From an uncultured Acidimicrobiaceae bacterium (GTDB lineage Bacteria; Actinomycetota; Acidimicrobiia; Acidimicrobiales; RAAP-2), in the NCBI GenBank assembly GCA_903873395.1, contig CAIQOJ010000110.1:22653-86652 (forward strand): a stretch of DNA of 64,000 bases, read 5' to 3'. Positions 19,813-28,837 of the stretch are shown piece by piece. Made by a program: the position numbers and the translations under genes. The first letter of the stretch is position 1; each line of letters starts with the position of its first letter. The notes under the pieces were generated by a model that saw only the letters and a program-made list of their open reading frames with translations, was not told the DNA's origin and made no database searches.

Positions 19813-20847
19813 TCAGCTCGCCGAACGTGCCACTGTGCCGTCGACGGCCTCGACTACCCAGGCTGGCCGACCGAGTTCCGCCGGGTCGACTGCGTCCTTG
19901 TCGGCGAGCAGGACAACGCACCCGCCGAACCCAGCTCCGGTGAGGCGCGCACCGTGCACGCCTGGCCGTTGACGGAGGTCGGCCACCAAGGCGTCGAGGT
20001 CAGGCGTGGAAACTTCGAAGTCGGCCGACAAGCTGCGGTGCCCTTCGTCCAGGAGGGATCCGGCGAGGACAAGGTCAGTGGACCCGAGGGCTTCGGCCAC
20101 TCCATGCACACGTGTGCACTCGGTCACCACGTGCCGGGCCCGCCGGTGAATCAGGGGATCCGAGATCGCTTGTAGGTCGGAAAGGGAGGCACGACCGAGG
20201 ACGCCCACGATCTGCTCTCCCTGTCGGCACTCGGCCACACGGGCCGCATAGGGGGCAGTCCGCAGATCTCTACGGAGACCGGAGTCGACGATCACCACGT
20301 CGACCGAGGGCGGAAGGCGAACCTGGTGGGTGGCGCCGGAGAAGAAGTCGATTGACAGTGCATGACCGGCCTGCCCGCCGGCGCAAACCAAGGGGTCCAT
20401 GAGGCCCACAGGGACACCGATGAGGTGTTCGGCCTCCTGGCACATGCGGGCGATGTGGTGGGCTGACCCGGGACTACCGAAGAGGTTCGCCAGAGCCACA
20501 CAGAGTGCGGCACTCGAGGAGAGACCAGCGCCGGTCGGCAACGTGGACGCCAGGTGGAGTCGTCCCGGCCCCACTGGGCCGACCAGGTGAAGCATGGCCG
20601 CAATCAACCGGGCCCAGCCGGGCTCGATCCGGGTCAAGTCTTCAGCATCCATGGGAATCGAAAGGTGGACAGCGTCGTTTCGATACGCCTCCGACGTCAC
20701 GACGACGTCTGATCCCTCACCGGGGGTCCAGGATGCGTCGATGCCGAGACCGATGGCCATGGGAAGGGCCACGCCGGAGTTGTAATCGGTGTGATCGCCG
20801 ATCAGATTCACGCGCCCAGGGCCGGTGGCATGGATCGTGCTTGCCAC
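19813..20847 (-). CDS. galK: Galactokinase (GHMP kinase)
   Basis: This enzyme phosphorylates galactose at C1 with ATP in the Leloir pathway. The 344-residue protein has the galactokinase signature GRVNLIGDHTDYNSGVALP near its N terminus, the GHMP ATP motif LPTGAGLSSSAAL and the C-terminal RLTGAGFGGCVV. I chose the GTG at 20847 because AAGGAGG lies about 5 nt upstream (20853-20859); the long upstream open frame is antisense to the carbonic anhydrase gene. No galT or galE gene is adjacent. Other GHMP sugar kinases are possible but the HTDYN motif favours galactose. Confidence 0.9.
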   Translation of the reverse strand: MASTIHATGPGRVNLIGDHTDYNSGVALPMAIGLGIDASWTPGEGSDVVVTSEAYRNDAVHLSIPMDAEDLTRIEPGWARLIAAMLHLVGPVGPGRLHLASTLPTGAGLSSSAALCVALANLFGSPGSAHHIARMCQEAEHLIGVPVGLMDPLVCAGGQAGHALSIDFFSGATHQVRLPPSVDVVIVDSGLRRDLRTAPYAARVAECRQGEQIVGVLGRASLSDLQAISDPLIHRRARHVVTECTRVHGVAEALGSTDLVLAGSLLDEGHRSLSADFEVSTPDLDALVADLRQRPGVHGARLTGAGFGGCVVLLADKDAVDPAELGRPAWVVEAVDGTVARSAS

Positions 20848-20899
20848 GATGGCCTCCTTCGGGGTGACGAGCCAAGGCTGTGCGGCGCGGACAACGCCC

Positions 20900-20905
20900 A
20901 CCCTA
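20900..20905 (-). promoter_or_regulatory. Possible -10 box of galK
   Basis: TAGGGT on the minus strand lies 52 nt before the galK GTG; it would give a leader containing the strong ribosome site. Confidence 0.4.
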
Positions 20906-20945
20906 GCGATAGGCGTTGGCTGGCGAGGAGTGGCCAAGGCCCGAA

Positions 20946-20951
20946 TACACT
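20946..20951 (+). promoter_or_regulatory. -10 box of the carbonic anhydrase (leaderless)
   Basis: TACACT lies 8 nt before the ATG at 20960, which has no ribosome site. Confidence 0.4.
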
Positions 20952-20959
20952 TCGAGTCC

Positions 20960-21454
20960 ATGTTTGATGAACTGCTTGCCGCCAATGCCACGTATGTGGA
21001 CCACTTCACCCTGCAGGGCATTGCCCCCGCTGCCGCCAAACAGTTCGCCCTCGTCACCTGCATGGATTCCCGGATCGAGCCCCTGGCCATGCTGGGACTC
21101 CAGCCCGGCGACGCGAAGATCATGCGGAATGCTGGCGGTCGAGTAACTCCCGACGTACTGCGTTCGTTGGTACTGGCTGTGGCCTTTCTCGGTGTGTCGG
21201 AGATTGCTGTCATGCAGCACACGAACTGCGCACTAGCCGACCAGAGTGATGACGACCTGCGGGCACGGCTGGCCAAGGCGGGGACCGAGGGCGCCGATGA
21301 CTGGGAGTTCTTGGCCATGCCTGATCCCGACGCCGCCCTGGCTCAAGATGTCGCCACCGTTCGAGAGTGTGACCTGTTGCCAGAAGGCATACGGATCGAG
21401 GGGTGGCGCTACGACGTGCATTCAGGCGCCATCGCACGCATCCTGACTGCCTGA
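20960..21454 (+). CDS. Beta-class carbonic anhydrase
   Basis: This zinc enzyme interconverts CO2 and bicarbonate in the cytosol. The 164-residue protein is the size of the small mycobacterial beta-carbonic anhydrases. Zinc and catalytic residues are visible as CMDSRIEP (Cys and the Asp-Arg dyad), RNAGGRV, and MQHTNCAL (zinc His and Cys). The ATG at 20960 starts MFDELLAANATYVD. It is divergent from galK and not in an operon. An imperfect hairpin at about 21475-21495 may end the transcript. Confidence 0.93.
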   Translation: MFDELLAANATYVDHFTLQGIAPAAAKQFALVTCMDSRIEPLAMLGLQPGDAKIMRNAGGRVTPDVLRSLVLAVAFLGVSEIAVMQHTNCALADQSDDDLRARLAKAGTEGADDWEFLAMPDPDAALAQDVATVRECDLLPEGIRIEGWRYDVHSGAIARILTA

Positions 21455-21743
21455 ATCAAGCGATAGCGCAGGGTGACCCGACATCTTCGGGGGTCGATGA
21501 GAGGTAACCGTTATCGGATCGAGTAGATGTCGATCGCCCCGGTCAGGTACTCCTCGGCGATGGTCCCCGTCATGACGCTGCATGTCAGTCACGGGTGTGA
21601 CGGTGCCCGATTTTGGGTACATCCCATCTCACGTTGCTGGCGAACTCGGCCGCATTTGACCACTGGCCCGGTGTGCGCCACCATCCGGCCATGATGATTC
21701 TGTCGATCTCCTGCTCGAACTCACCTGCAGCACGGTGCGCCCG

Positions 21744-22889
21744 ATGAGCGGCCCCCTCGAAGGCGTACGCATCATTGAGCTGGCCGGCCTTGGTCCAGCG
21801 CCGTTCGCCGGCATGATGCTGGCCGATGCCGGGGCAGACATCATTCGGGTCGACCGGGCCGACCGGGCCACCTATCCACCCCGTGAGGACCCGCACGTCG
21901 ATCTGATGAATCGTGGCCGCCGCTCGGTGGCCGTCGATCTCAAGCATCCCGACGGAGTGGCCTTGGTGCTCCGCTTGGTCGAGCAGGCCGACGGACTCAT
22001 GGAGGGTTTCCGCCCTGGAGTGGCTGAACGGCTAGGTCTTGGGCCAGAGGAGTGTCTGGCCCAGAACCCCAAACTCGTCTACGGACGTATGACGGGTTAT
22101 GGCCAGGATGGCCCTATGGCCCCGGCGGCAGGTCACGACATCGACTACATCGCCCTGTCCGGCGCTCTCGAGGCCATCGGAAGGGCCGGCGAGCGCCCCG
22201 TGCCCCCTCTCAACCTGGTGGGGGACTTCGGCGGTGGAGGCATGCTGCTGGCCTTCGGCATGGTGTCAGCCATCCTCGGTGCACGGAGCACCGGGGTCGG
22301 CCAGGTCATCGACGCGGCCATGGTTGACGGAGCCGCAGCGCTCATGACCATGACCTACACACTGCGGTCGGCAGGGGTGTGGGGTGACGTTCGAGGGACC
22401 AACCTGCTCGACACCGGCGCCCACTTCTACGAGGTCTATGAAACAGCCGACGGTCGCTACATGGCCGTGGGGGCAATCGAGCCGCAGTTCTACGCTGAAC
22501 TGATCAGGTTGCTGGGCCTCGAGAACGATGATCTTCCCGGGCAGATGGACAGCGCCGCCTGGCCAGCCATGAAGGATCGCTTCGCTTCGATCTTCGCCAC
22601 CCATACCCGTGACGAATGGGAGGCCGTCTTTGCCGGCAGTGATGCCTGTGTCGCTCCGGTGCTCTCACCCGCCGAAGCACCGGATCATCCTCACAACAAG
22701 ACGAGGAACACCTTCACCGAGGTGGCCGGCGTAGTCCAGCCCGCTCCGGCGCCTCGGTTCCTCGGAACACCTGGTTCGATTCGACGACCGCCACCGAATC
22801 CTGGACAACACGCTGATGAGGCGCTGGCCGAATGGGGCTTGTCTTCGAACGAGGTCACCGATCTGCGCACCTCGGGGGCTATCGGCTGA
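21744..22889 (+). CDS. Alpha-methylacyl-CoA racemase / family III CoA-transferase
   Basis: This 381-residue protein belongs to the CaiB/BaiF/AMACR family. It begins PLEGVRIIELAGLGPAPFAGM with the family's CoA-binding start, has VDRADRA and NRGRRSVAVDLKHPDG, GYGQDGP, and GHDIDYIALSGAL, which supplies the His and Asp expected of racemases, then ETADGRYMAVGAIEPQFY. These features favour alpha-methylacyl-CoA racemase, which epimerises 2-methyl-branched acyl-CoAs before beta-oxidation. A CoA-transferase role is not excluded. I chose the ATG at 21744 over the GTG at 21735. The 289-bp gap upstream holds no gene I can support. Confidence 0.88.
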   Translation: MSGPLEGVRIIELAGLGPAPFAGMMLADAGADIIRVDRADRATYPPREDPHVDLMNRGRRSVAVDLKHPDGVALVLRLVEQADGLMEGFRPGVAERLGLGPEECLAQNPKLVYGRMTGYGQDGPMAPAAGHDIDYIALSGALEAIGRAGERPVPPLNLVGDFGGGGMLLAFGMVSAILGARSTGVGQVIDAAMVDGAAALMTMTYTLRSAGVWGDVRGTNLLDTGAHFYEVYETADGRYMAVGAIEPQFYAELIRLLGLENDDLPGQMDSAAWPAMKDRFASIFATHTRDEWEAVFAGSDACVAPVLSPAEAPDHPHNKTRNTFTEVAGVVQPAPAPRFLGTPGSIRRPPPNPGQHADEALAEWGLSSNEVTDLRTSGAIG

Positions 22890-23009
22890 CGGCCAAGGGA
22901 CCATCGCCGTGGGCCGAGGAGTCTGTGGGGGTTGAATAGGGATTGTGGCCCTTGGAAGCGGGGATCCACAGGTTTACCGTCAAGACCATTCGAACCGACG
23001 GAGGCCCCT

Positions 23010-23303
23010 ATGGCGCATGTGATCACCCACTTCTTCCCAGGCGGAACTGCCGAGCAGTATGAGGCGGTGGTGCAAGCAGCTCATCCGGTCGGGGCATTGC
23101 CTCCCGGACAGAGCTTCCATGTTGCTGGGCCCACTGAGGGCGGCTGGCTCGTGGTCGCCGTGTGGGACTCCAAGGCCACCAGCGACCGGTTCGTCCACGA
23201 GGTCCTGATCCCCACGTTGACTACAGCGCCTATCGGGTTTGCAGGCCCACCCATCGAACGTTCGGCTGAAGTGGCCAGTCTGGTCGCCTCGGTGCACGTC
23301 TGA
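23010..23303 (+). CDS. Small ABM/dimeric alpha-beta barrel-like protein
   Basis: This 97-residue protein starts MAHVITHFFPGGTAEQYE and has the alternating strand-helix pattern of dimeric ferredoxin-like (antibiotic biosynthesis monooxygenase) proteins, with GWLVVAVWDSKATSDRF in the middle. GGAGG at 22999-23003 fixes the ATG at 23010; the longer upstream frame is not used. No catalytic residues can be assigned and function is unknown. Confidence 0.7.
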   Translation: MAHVITHFFPGGTAEQYEAVVQAAHPVGALPPGQSFHVAGPTEGGWLVVAVWDSKATSDRFVHEVLIPTLTTAPIGFAGPPIERSAEVASLVASVHV

Positions 23304-23355
23304 CTCCAGACGCATAGGCACACCCCCCGGCAGGGATCGACGGGCGTGGTGGTGT

Positions 23356-23634
23356 TCAGTCAGACGTCGGGAGGCGTTCGGGGGTGCTCGAGGTTCCCTC
23401 GAGGTTGACCACCGGGCAGGTGACGGTCCGAATGATGCCTTCGATCTGTTGGATCGCCCCCACCACCATGCGTCCAAGTTCGTCCACGCCTGAGGCCTCA
23501 CACCGGGCGATCACGTCATAGGGTCCGGTCACCCCTTCGGCGGACACGACCCCCGATACTTCCGCGGCGGCTCGTGCCACGCCTGCTGCTCGGCCCACTT
23601 CGGTCTGGATCAGGACGAAGGCACGAACGGGCAT
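23356..23634 (-). CDS. Stand-alone Lrp/AsnC ligand-binding (RAM) domain protein
   Basis: This 92-residue protein begins MPVRAFVLIQTEVG and contains VSGVVSAEGVTGPYDVIARCE, the core of the Lrp/AsnC C-terminal domain (RAM fold). It lacks the N-terminal helix-turn-helix, so it cannot bind DNA as a classical Lrp; single-domain members are common in actinobacteria and oligomerise with effectors. The ATG at 23634 has a GAGGAG-like site upstream. It is divergent from the MFS transporter. Confidence 0.85.
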   Translation of the reverse strand: MPVRAFVLIQTEVGRAAGVARAAAEVSGVVSAEGVTGPYDVIARCEASGVDELGRMVVGAIQQIEGIIRTVTCPVVNLEGTSSTPERLPTSD

Positions 23635-23737
23635 CACTGGCTCCTCGGCATGAGACAGCACCCGGGCGGGCGCGGCGGTTTCTTGGACCGGCCCATCATG
23701 CCACCGGCAGTCACGCTGCCCCATCGTCCAGGCGACC

Positions 23738-23743
23738 TACCAT
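23738..23743 (+). promoter_or_regulatory. -10 box of the MFS gene (leaderless)
   Basis: TACCAT lies 6 nt before the GTG at 23750. Confidence 0.45.
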
Positions 23744-23749
23744 GCCGCC

Positions 23750-25270
23750 GTGGGAGTACGCGAGCGAGGAGACCAGTTCCGTCGACTGGTCCGGTCGTCG
23801 GTCGCCGACTTGTTCGAGCAGGGAAGCCCTTTTGGCCGCTTGGCTCTTACCCATGTACTGATGACTGCAGGAGACACGCTCTTCGCCATCTCCCTGGCGG
23901 GATCACTGTTCTTCTCGATCTCCCCGACGGCGGCCAAGGACAAGGTTCTGCTCTACCTGCTCTTGACCATGGGTCCCTTCGCCATCGTGGCCCCGGCGCT
24001 GGGCCCCCTCATCGACCGCAGTCGTGGTGCGAGGCGGGCCATGGTGGTTGCATCCGCACTTGGTCGATGCGTGCTGTGCCCGTTCGTGGCTCGAGACATC
24101 CACTCCCTGCTGCTCTTCCCTGAAGCATTCATGATGCTGGTCCTCTCGAAGGTCTACCTCGTCACCAAGGGCGCGTTGGTGCCCGAGATGGCTGAACTCG
24201 AGCTCCACGGTCCCGAGGGTTTGGCCCCAGTGCCGGTCACCGGGCCCCGACCGACGGGCCGACCCTCGCCTCGACCAGCCGGCCGAGGCGAGCCCACGCC
24301 GCCCTATGGCACACCGGTGGTCCACGTCGAGGATCCCGGCGGAGGGGGTGAGGTGGTCGAGCCGGATCTCGCCACACTGAACGCTCGCCTGGGACTACTG
24401 GCGTCCTTGGCGGGATTCGTCTTTGCCTTGCCGGGGATCGCCGTGTTGAAACTCGTGGGGGCACCCGCTGTGCTCTGGTTCGCCGGGGCCGTGTTCGCCG
24501 GGGCTGTCATTGCCGGCGTGCGACTCCCCGTCCGTCGTGCCGCTCGTCTGGCCCGGCAACGAGGGGAGCGTCCGCTCAGCGGGCGCATGTCCATGCCTGA
24601 CACCGTCCTCGCCCCTGACGTCGTCGGCTCCTTGGCTGGCGAGGGAACAGCGGGTGACGGTGAGGACATCGATCCCGTGTGGCTGGCCGACCAACGCGAT
24701 CTTGCCGTCTTTCGGCCCATCGCCGGACTGCCGGTGATGCTGGCCCTGACGCCGATGTCGGTGTTGAAAGGACTGCTTGGCTTCCTCACGTTCCTCTACG
24801 CGTTCGGTCTGCGCCGATCCGGAGCGGCCACCTGGTGGTTCGGCTTGCTGATCGGCGCCCTCACCGTGGGTGCTATCGCTGGCGTGCTCCTGGTCGGTCG
24901 TCTTCGCAAGGTGCTGACCGAAGAGCAGATGCTCACTGCGGCGCTGTGGGCCGTGGCTGTCGTTGGTCTGCTCGGATGGTTCGTGTCCGTCCGGGCTATC
25001 CAGGCGCTGGTGGCTGTGGTGGTCGGCGCAGCGGGTGCAGTGGCCAAGCCATCCTTTGATGCACTGGTGCAGGTGTGGGTAGCCGAGTCGGACCAGGGTC
25101 GCGCCTTCTCCAGGTTCGAGACCCGCCTGCAGCTCATGTGGGTGGTGGGATCACTCGCCGGCGTCGTCCTCTCGCTGGCCATCCCCGCGGGCAGTCTGGC
25201 CATGGCAGCGGTGGCGATGACGGGCGCTCTGATCTACATGAGTAGCCTGCGCACGTCTTCAGGACCGTGA
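23750..25270 (+). CDS. MFS-type membrane transporter with a large charged/Pro-rich loop
   Basis: This 506-residue protein has about 10-12 hydrophobic helices and an MFS-like order, for example FAIVAPALGPLIDRSRGARR, the helix2-3 loop motif, and late helices LMWVVGSLAGVVLSLAIP. A soluble segment of about 60 residues (about 145-205) rich in Pro, Gly and Arg separates the third or fourth helix from the next, and another polar stretch (about 270-315) sits in the centre. Such insertions are unusual for MFS proteins. Substrate unknown. The GTG start is set by a -10 box 6 nt upstream. Confidence 0.78.
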   Translation: MGVRERGDQFRRLVRSSVADLFEQGSPFGRLALTHVLMTAGDTLFAISLAGSLFFSISPTAAKDKVLLYLLLTMGPFAIVAPALGPLIDRSRGARRAMVVASALGRCVLCPFVARDIHSLLLFPEAFMMLVLSKVYLVTKGALVPEMAELELHGPEGLAPVPVTGPRPTGRPSPRPAGRGEPTPPYGTPVVHVEDPGGGGEVVEPDLATLNARLGLLASLAGFVFALPGIAVLKLVGAPAVLWFAGAVFAGAVIAGVRLPVRRAARLARQRGERPLSGRMSMPDTVLAPDVVGSLAGEGTAGDGEDIDPVWLADQRDLAVFRPIAGLPVMLALTPMSVLKGLLGFLTFLYAFGLRRSGAATWWFGLLIGALTVGAIAGVLLVGRLRKVLTEEQMLTAALWAVAVVGLLGWFVSVRAIQALVAVVVGAAGAVAKPSFDALVQVWVAESDQGRAFSRFETRLQLMWVVGSLAGVVLSLAIPAGSLAMAAVAMTGALIYMSSLRTSSGP

Positions 25271-25294
25271 GGACGCACACGGTCCCTGGACGCA

Positions 25295-25350
25295 CCAGAG
25301 GGGCCCCGTAGGGCCCCTCTGGGTCAAACAACGACGAGGCCCCGTGGGGC
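25295..25350. terminator. Bidirectional terminator between MFS gene and pckG
   Basis: A perfect 12-bp stem at 25295-25306/25311-25322 with loop CGTA is followed by a second GC-rich hairpin at 25339-25350. There is no long T tract. It lies between convergent genes. Confidence 0.85.
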
Positions 25351-25356
25351 ACCATT

Positions 25357-27147
25357 TCAGCCGAGCAACTCCTCGAGTCGGTCGACCTCGCCAGCCAACG
25401 CTGAAGGCAACTTGGCGCCGAACGAGGCGTAGTGCTCACGGATGGAAGGCACCTCGGCCCGCCACTCCTCGGGATTCACGGTGAGCAGCTCGCGCATGTC
25501 GTCGTCGGACACATCGAGGCCACTGACATCGATGGCGCCTTCTGATGGCACGAAGCCGATGGCGGTCTCGATGGCATCACCCTTGCCACTGACCCGGTCG
25601 AAGACCCACTCGAGGACCCGTGAGTTGTCGCCGTAACCAGGCCACAGCCACCGGCCGTCGGCGTCCTTGCGGAACCAGTTGACGTAGAAGATCTTCGGGA
25701 GCTTCTCGGGGTCGGCCGATTCGCCGATCTCAAGCCAGTGAGCGAAGTAGTCGGCCATGTTGTAGCCACAGAAGGGGAGCATGGCGAAGGGGTCACGACG
25801 GAGGTTGCCCACGGCGCCAGCTGCTGCTGCCGTCGTCTCTGAAGCCATGATCGAGCCCAGGAAGACACCGTGCTGCCAGTCGCGGGACTGGAAGACCAAG
25901 GGGACGACCGAAGCTCGACGACCTCCGAAGAGGATGGCGTCGATCGGCACGCCAGCCGGGTCTTCCCACTCTGCTGCGATGGCGGGATCCTGGGATGCAG
26001 GTACCGTGAATCGAGCATTGGGGTGGGCGGCAGGACCGTCGGAGTCCGGGGTCCAGTCTTCGCCCTTCCATGAGGTCAGGTGGGCCGGAGCCTCGTCGCT
26101 CATCGACTCCCACCACACGTCACCGTCATCAGTCAGGGCGGTGTTGGTGAAGATGGCGTTGCCGTCCAGGGTGAGGATGGCATTGGGGTTGGTCTGGGTG
26201 TTGGTGCCTGGGGCAACGCCGAAGAAGCCCGCCTCGGGGTTAATGGCGTAGAGGCGGCCATCGGCACCGAACTTCATCCAGCAGATGTCGTCGCCCACCG
26301 TCTCGACCTTCCAGCCCGGCAGGGAGGGGATGAGCATGGCCAGGTTGGTCTTGCCGCACGCCGAGGGGAAGGCCCCGGTGACGTAGCGGGTCTCGCCCTC
26401 GGGCGAGGTCAACTTCAAGATGAGCATGTGCTCGGCCAGCCAGTTGTCGTCGCGGGCCATGACCGAGGCGATGCGCAGGGCGAAGCACTTCTTGCCCAAG
26501 AGGGCATTGCCGCCGTAGCCCGAGCCATACGACCAGATCTCGCGAGTCTCGGGGAAGTGGACGATGTACTTGTTGTCGGCATCACACGGCCACGGCACAT
26601 CGGCCTGGCCATCGGCCAGCGGAGCGCCGACGGAGTGCAGGCAGGGAACGAACTCGCCGTCAGTGCCGAGCACGTCGAGGGCGCCCTTGCCCATGCGGGT
26701 CATGATGCGCATGGAGACGGCCACGTACGGCGAGTCGGTGAGCTCGACGCCGATGTGGGCGATCGAAGAGCCCAGCGGACCCATGGAGAACGGCACCACA
26801 TACATGGTGCGCCCCTTCATTGATCCTTCGAACAGGTCGGTGAGCACTCCACGCATCTCGGCGGGGTCGCGCCAGTTGTTGGTCGGGCCGGCATCGGCTT
26901 CGTCGGCGGAGCAGATGTACGTGCGATCCTCGACGCGAGCGACATCACCTGGGTCGGAGTGGGCCCAGTAGCTGTTGGGCCGCTTGGCATCAGCGAGCTT
27001 GGTGAAGGTGCCGTTGTCGACGAGGAGCTGACATAGACGGTCGTACTCTTCGGCCGACCCGTCGCACCAGACCACCTCACTGGGCTGGGTAAGTGCGGCG
27101 ACCTCGTCGACCCATGCGATCAGCTTCTTATGCTCAGTGGGGGGCAT
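25357..27147 (-). CDS. pckG: Phosphoenolpyruvate carboxykinase (GTP)
   Basis: This enzyme converts oxaloacetate and GTP to PEP, CO2 and GDP for gluconeogenesis. The 596-residue protein contains [23 protein letters not shown], the kinase P-loop with reactive Cys [13 protein letters not shown], the metal-binding GDDICWMKF, and [15 protein letters not shown]. Length matches GTP-type PEPCKs (about 600). I chose the ATG at 27147, which begins MPPTEHKKL and has an AAGGAAG site 9 nt upstream; an ATG at 27168 has none. It is divergent from thiL across a region with two 7-3-7 dyads that may carry regulation by carbon source (inference). Confidence 0.97.
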   Translation of the reverse strand: MPPTEHKKLIAWVDEVAALTQPSEVVWCDGSAEEYDRLCQLLVDNGTFTKLADAKRPNSYWAHSDPGDVARVEDRTYICSADEADAGPTNNWRDPAEMRGVLTDLFEGSMKGRTMYVVPFSMGPLGSSIAHIGVELTDSPYVAVSMRIMTRMGKGALDVLGTDGEFVPCLHSVGAPLADGQADVPWPCDADNKYIVHFPETREIWSYGSGYGGNALLGKKCFALRIASVMARDDNWLAEHMLILKLTSPEGETRYVTGAFPSACGKTNLAMLIPSLPGWKVETVGDDICWMKFGADGRLYAINPEAGFFGVAPGTNTQTNPNAILTLDGNAIFTNTALTDDGDVWWESMSDEAPAHLTSWKGEDWTPDSDGPAAHPNARFTVPASQDPAIAAEWEDPAGVPIDAILFGGRRASVVPLVFQSRDWQHGVFLGSIMASETTAAAAGAVGNLRRDPFAMLPFCGYNMADYFAHWLEIGESADPEKLPKIFYVNWFRKDADGRWLWPGYGDNSRVLEWVFDRVSGKGDAIETAIGFVPSEGAIDVSGLDVSDDDMRELLTVNPEEWRAEVPSIREHYASFGAKLPSALAGEVDRLEELLG

Positions 27148-27170
27148 CGGCTGGTTCTTCCTTCTCATCG

Positions 27171-27187
27171 GTACGGCACTGCCGTAC
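27171..27187. promoter_or_regulatory. 7-3-7 dyad upstream of pckG
   Basis: GTACGGC-ACT-GCCGTAC is a perfect inverted repeat 23 bp before the pckG ATG. It may be an operator or a 5' UTR hairpin. Confidence 0.45.
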
Positions 27188-27283
27188 GCCTCACGAATGC
27201 GGCTTGATCTTCGGGTCCCCATGGCAGCCAGAGTCGACTGCCACTGTGATCCTGCAGGACGCCGACGAACGTGTCGACATCCA

Positions 27284-27300
27284 CCGGGACACCGTCCCGG
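27284..27300. promoter_or_regulatory. Second 7-3-7 dyad in the pckG-thiL region
   Basis: CCGGGAC-ACC-GTCCCGG is a perfect inverted repeat 97 bp from the first dyad, with the same geometry but another sequence. Confidence 0.45.
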
Positions 27301-27353
27301 CACGGGAGCACCATGTTAGCGGTGACACCGGTGGGCAATGGTAGGCAGAAGAG

Positions 27354-28409
27354 GTGCAGATGCCCAATTCGAAACGAGTTCTAGGCGACCGGAACGGGGG
27401 AGCAGATGATGTGGCGTCCACATCCCGGGAAGATCACGATGAGTTTGCTGTCATCGAGCGACTGCGCCGCCGCTTCGCCCCGGTTGGTGAGACCCGCCTG
27501 GCGGACGGCGATCTCGGCATCGGGGACGACGCCGCACTGGTCTCGTTGCCATCGAATCCCGTGGTCATCGCCACCGATCTCGTGGTCGAAGGCGTGCACG
27601 TCGACCTGGACATCTCGGGTCCAGCCGATGTGGGCTGGAAGTCCGTCATGGTCACCGTGTCGGACCTGGGTGCCATGGGCGCTCAGGTGCACGCTCTGCT
27701 CCTGTCCGTCGTTGTTCCCCATGGATTTCCTATCGACGACTTGGCTGATGGGGTGGCTCAGGCTGCGGAAGTTGCGGGTGGACCAGTCGTAGGAGGCGAC
27801 CTTTCTTCGGGGGAGAGGCTGGTCGTCTCGGTGACCGCCATGGGATCGCTGGGTGCCCCCATGGACCTCCCGGCACTCCGGCGCGATGGGGCTCGACCCG
27901 GAGACCTGCTCGTGGTCACGGGTCCGCTGGGTGCATCGGCAGCCGGACTGCGTCTTGCTCGAGCGGGATTCTCAGCAGGCAATGCGCTCGCATCGGCAGA
28001 GGCCGAACTCCGTGCACCAGAAGCGGCGGCCGTGGCCGCCCACCGGCGCCCGGTGGCGCGTCTTGCGGAAGGCGAGGTGGCCCGGCGATTCGGAGTTCAT
28101 GCGGCCATCGATATCTCCGACGGCTTGGTGGCCGATGCCGTGCATCTGGCTGAAGCCTCGGGCGTCGGCATCGACCTCGTGGTGGATGAGTCCGTGGTGG
28201 CGCCCGCAGCGACACGTGACGAGGCACTCGGAGGCGGGGAGGACTACGAACTGCTCTTGGCTACTTCAGATCTCGCCGGACTCACCGAGGCACTGACCTC
28301 AGCGGGTCTGCGCAGTCCAATCGTGGTCGGGCGGTGTTCACCTGATGCCCAACGACGCACCTTGGATGGCGGTCATTTACCCAAGGCGGGGTGGCGACAC
28401 CACATCTGA
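27354..28409 (+). CDS. thiL: Thiamine-monophosphate kinase
   Basis: ThiL phosphorylates thiamine monophosphate to the diphosphate cofactor used, for example, by Kgd. The 351-residue protein has GIGDDAALV, TDLVVEGVHVD, WKSVMVTVSDLGAMGA, a glycine-rich VVGGDLSSG, AIDISDGLVAD and GGGEDYELLL, the full set of the ThiL/PurM-like ATP-binding motifs. The start is either GTG 27354, which lies 6 nt after TAGGCA (a possible -10), or ATG 27360 with GAGG upstream. It is divergent from pckG and converges on rpmB. Confidence 0.95.
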   Translation: MQMPNSKRVLGDRNGGADDVASTSREDHDEFAVIERLRRRFAPVGETRLADGDLGIGDDAALVSLPSNPVVIATDLVVEGVHVDLDISGPADVGWKSVMVTVSDLGAMGAQVHALLLSVVVPHGFPIDDLADGVAQAAEVAGGPVVGGDLSSGERLVVSVTAMGSLGAPMDLPALRRDGARPGDLLVVTGPLGASAAGLRLARAGFSAGNALASAEAELRAPEAAAVAAHRRPVARLAEGEVARRFGVHAAIDISDGLVADAVHLAEASGVGIDLVVDESVVAPAATRDEALGGGEDYELLLATSDLAGLTEALTSAGLRSPIVVGRCSPDAQRRTLDGGHLPKAGWRHHI

Positions 28410-28523
28410 ACTACCGGCATCTGGCATTGACAATCAGTGAGCCAAGCGATGGGTCGGGCCATCCGCTCAGCACTGCGTGAAGCCATGCGCTGCGCCGGTG
28501 AGAGCAGGTCATGGGTGACCTAG

Positions 28524-28551
28524 CCACCAGCCCACCCCTGGGGGGCGGTGG
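28524..28551. terminator. Possible hairpin terminator between thiL and rpmB
   Basis: CCACC (28524-28528) and GGTGG (28547-28551) flank an inner C-run/G-run, giving an imperfect GC-rich hairpin just past the rpmB stop. The remaining gap from 28410 shows nothing else. Confidence 0.4.
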
Positions 28552-28555
28552 AGTC

Positions 28556-28765
28556 TCAGCCCTGGTAGTTGCGGGCAGGTCGCTTGGTGACCTTGCCCGA
28601 GCGGATGCACGAGGTGCAGGCGCTCACGCGCTTGGGGGTGCCGTCGATGATGGCCCGCACCTTCTGCACGTTGGGATCCCAGCGTCGCTTAGTACGACGG
28701 TGGGAGTGGCTCAGGTTCATGCCGAACGACGGCTTCTTGCCGCACACCTCACATACAGCTGCCAT
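28556..28765 (-). CDS. rpmB: 50S ribosomal protein L28
   Basis: This 69-residue ribosomal protein begins MAAVCEVCGKKPSFGMNLSH, which is diagnostic for L28, and has HRRTKRRWDPNVQKV and a second Cys pair ACTSCIRSGK. The two CxxC pairs make it the zinc-binding (C+) form, so zinc-independent paralogues may exist elsewhere in the genome. The ATG at 28765 is followed by a divergent region shared with fakA. Confidence 0.96.
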   Translation of the reverse strand: MAAVCEVCGKKPSFGMNLSHSHRRTKRRWDPNVQKVRAIIDGTPKRVSACTSCIRSGKVTKRPARNYQG

Positions 28766-28824
28766 GTCGCTCCGCACTTCCTGGTCACATCCCCGTAGGG
28801 AACCTCTGGGTAAGCCACAAAGGT

Positions 28825-28830
28825 TAGCAT
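28825..28830 (+). promoter_or_regulatory. -10 box of fakA (leaderless)
   Basis: TAGCAT lies 7 nt before the ATG at 28838. The overlapping minus-strand TAACCT (28821-28826) could serve rpmB. Confidence 0.5.
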
Positions 28831-28837
28831 CCTGCCC

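Noticed and set aside
26080..26823. 247-residue plus-strand frame
   Set aside because: Antisense to pckG, with no ribosome site and no recognisable domain.
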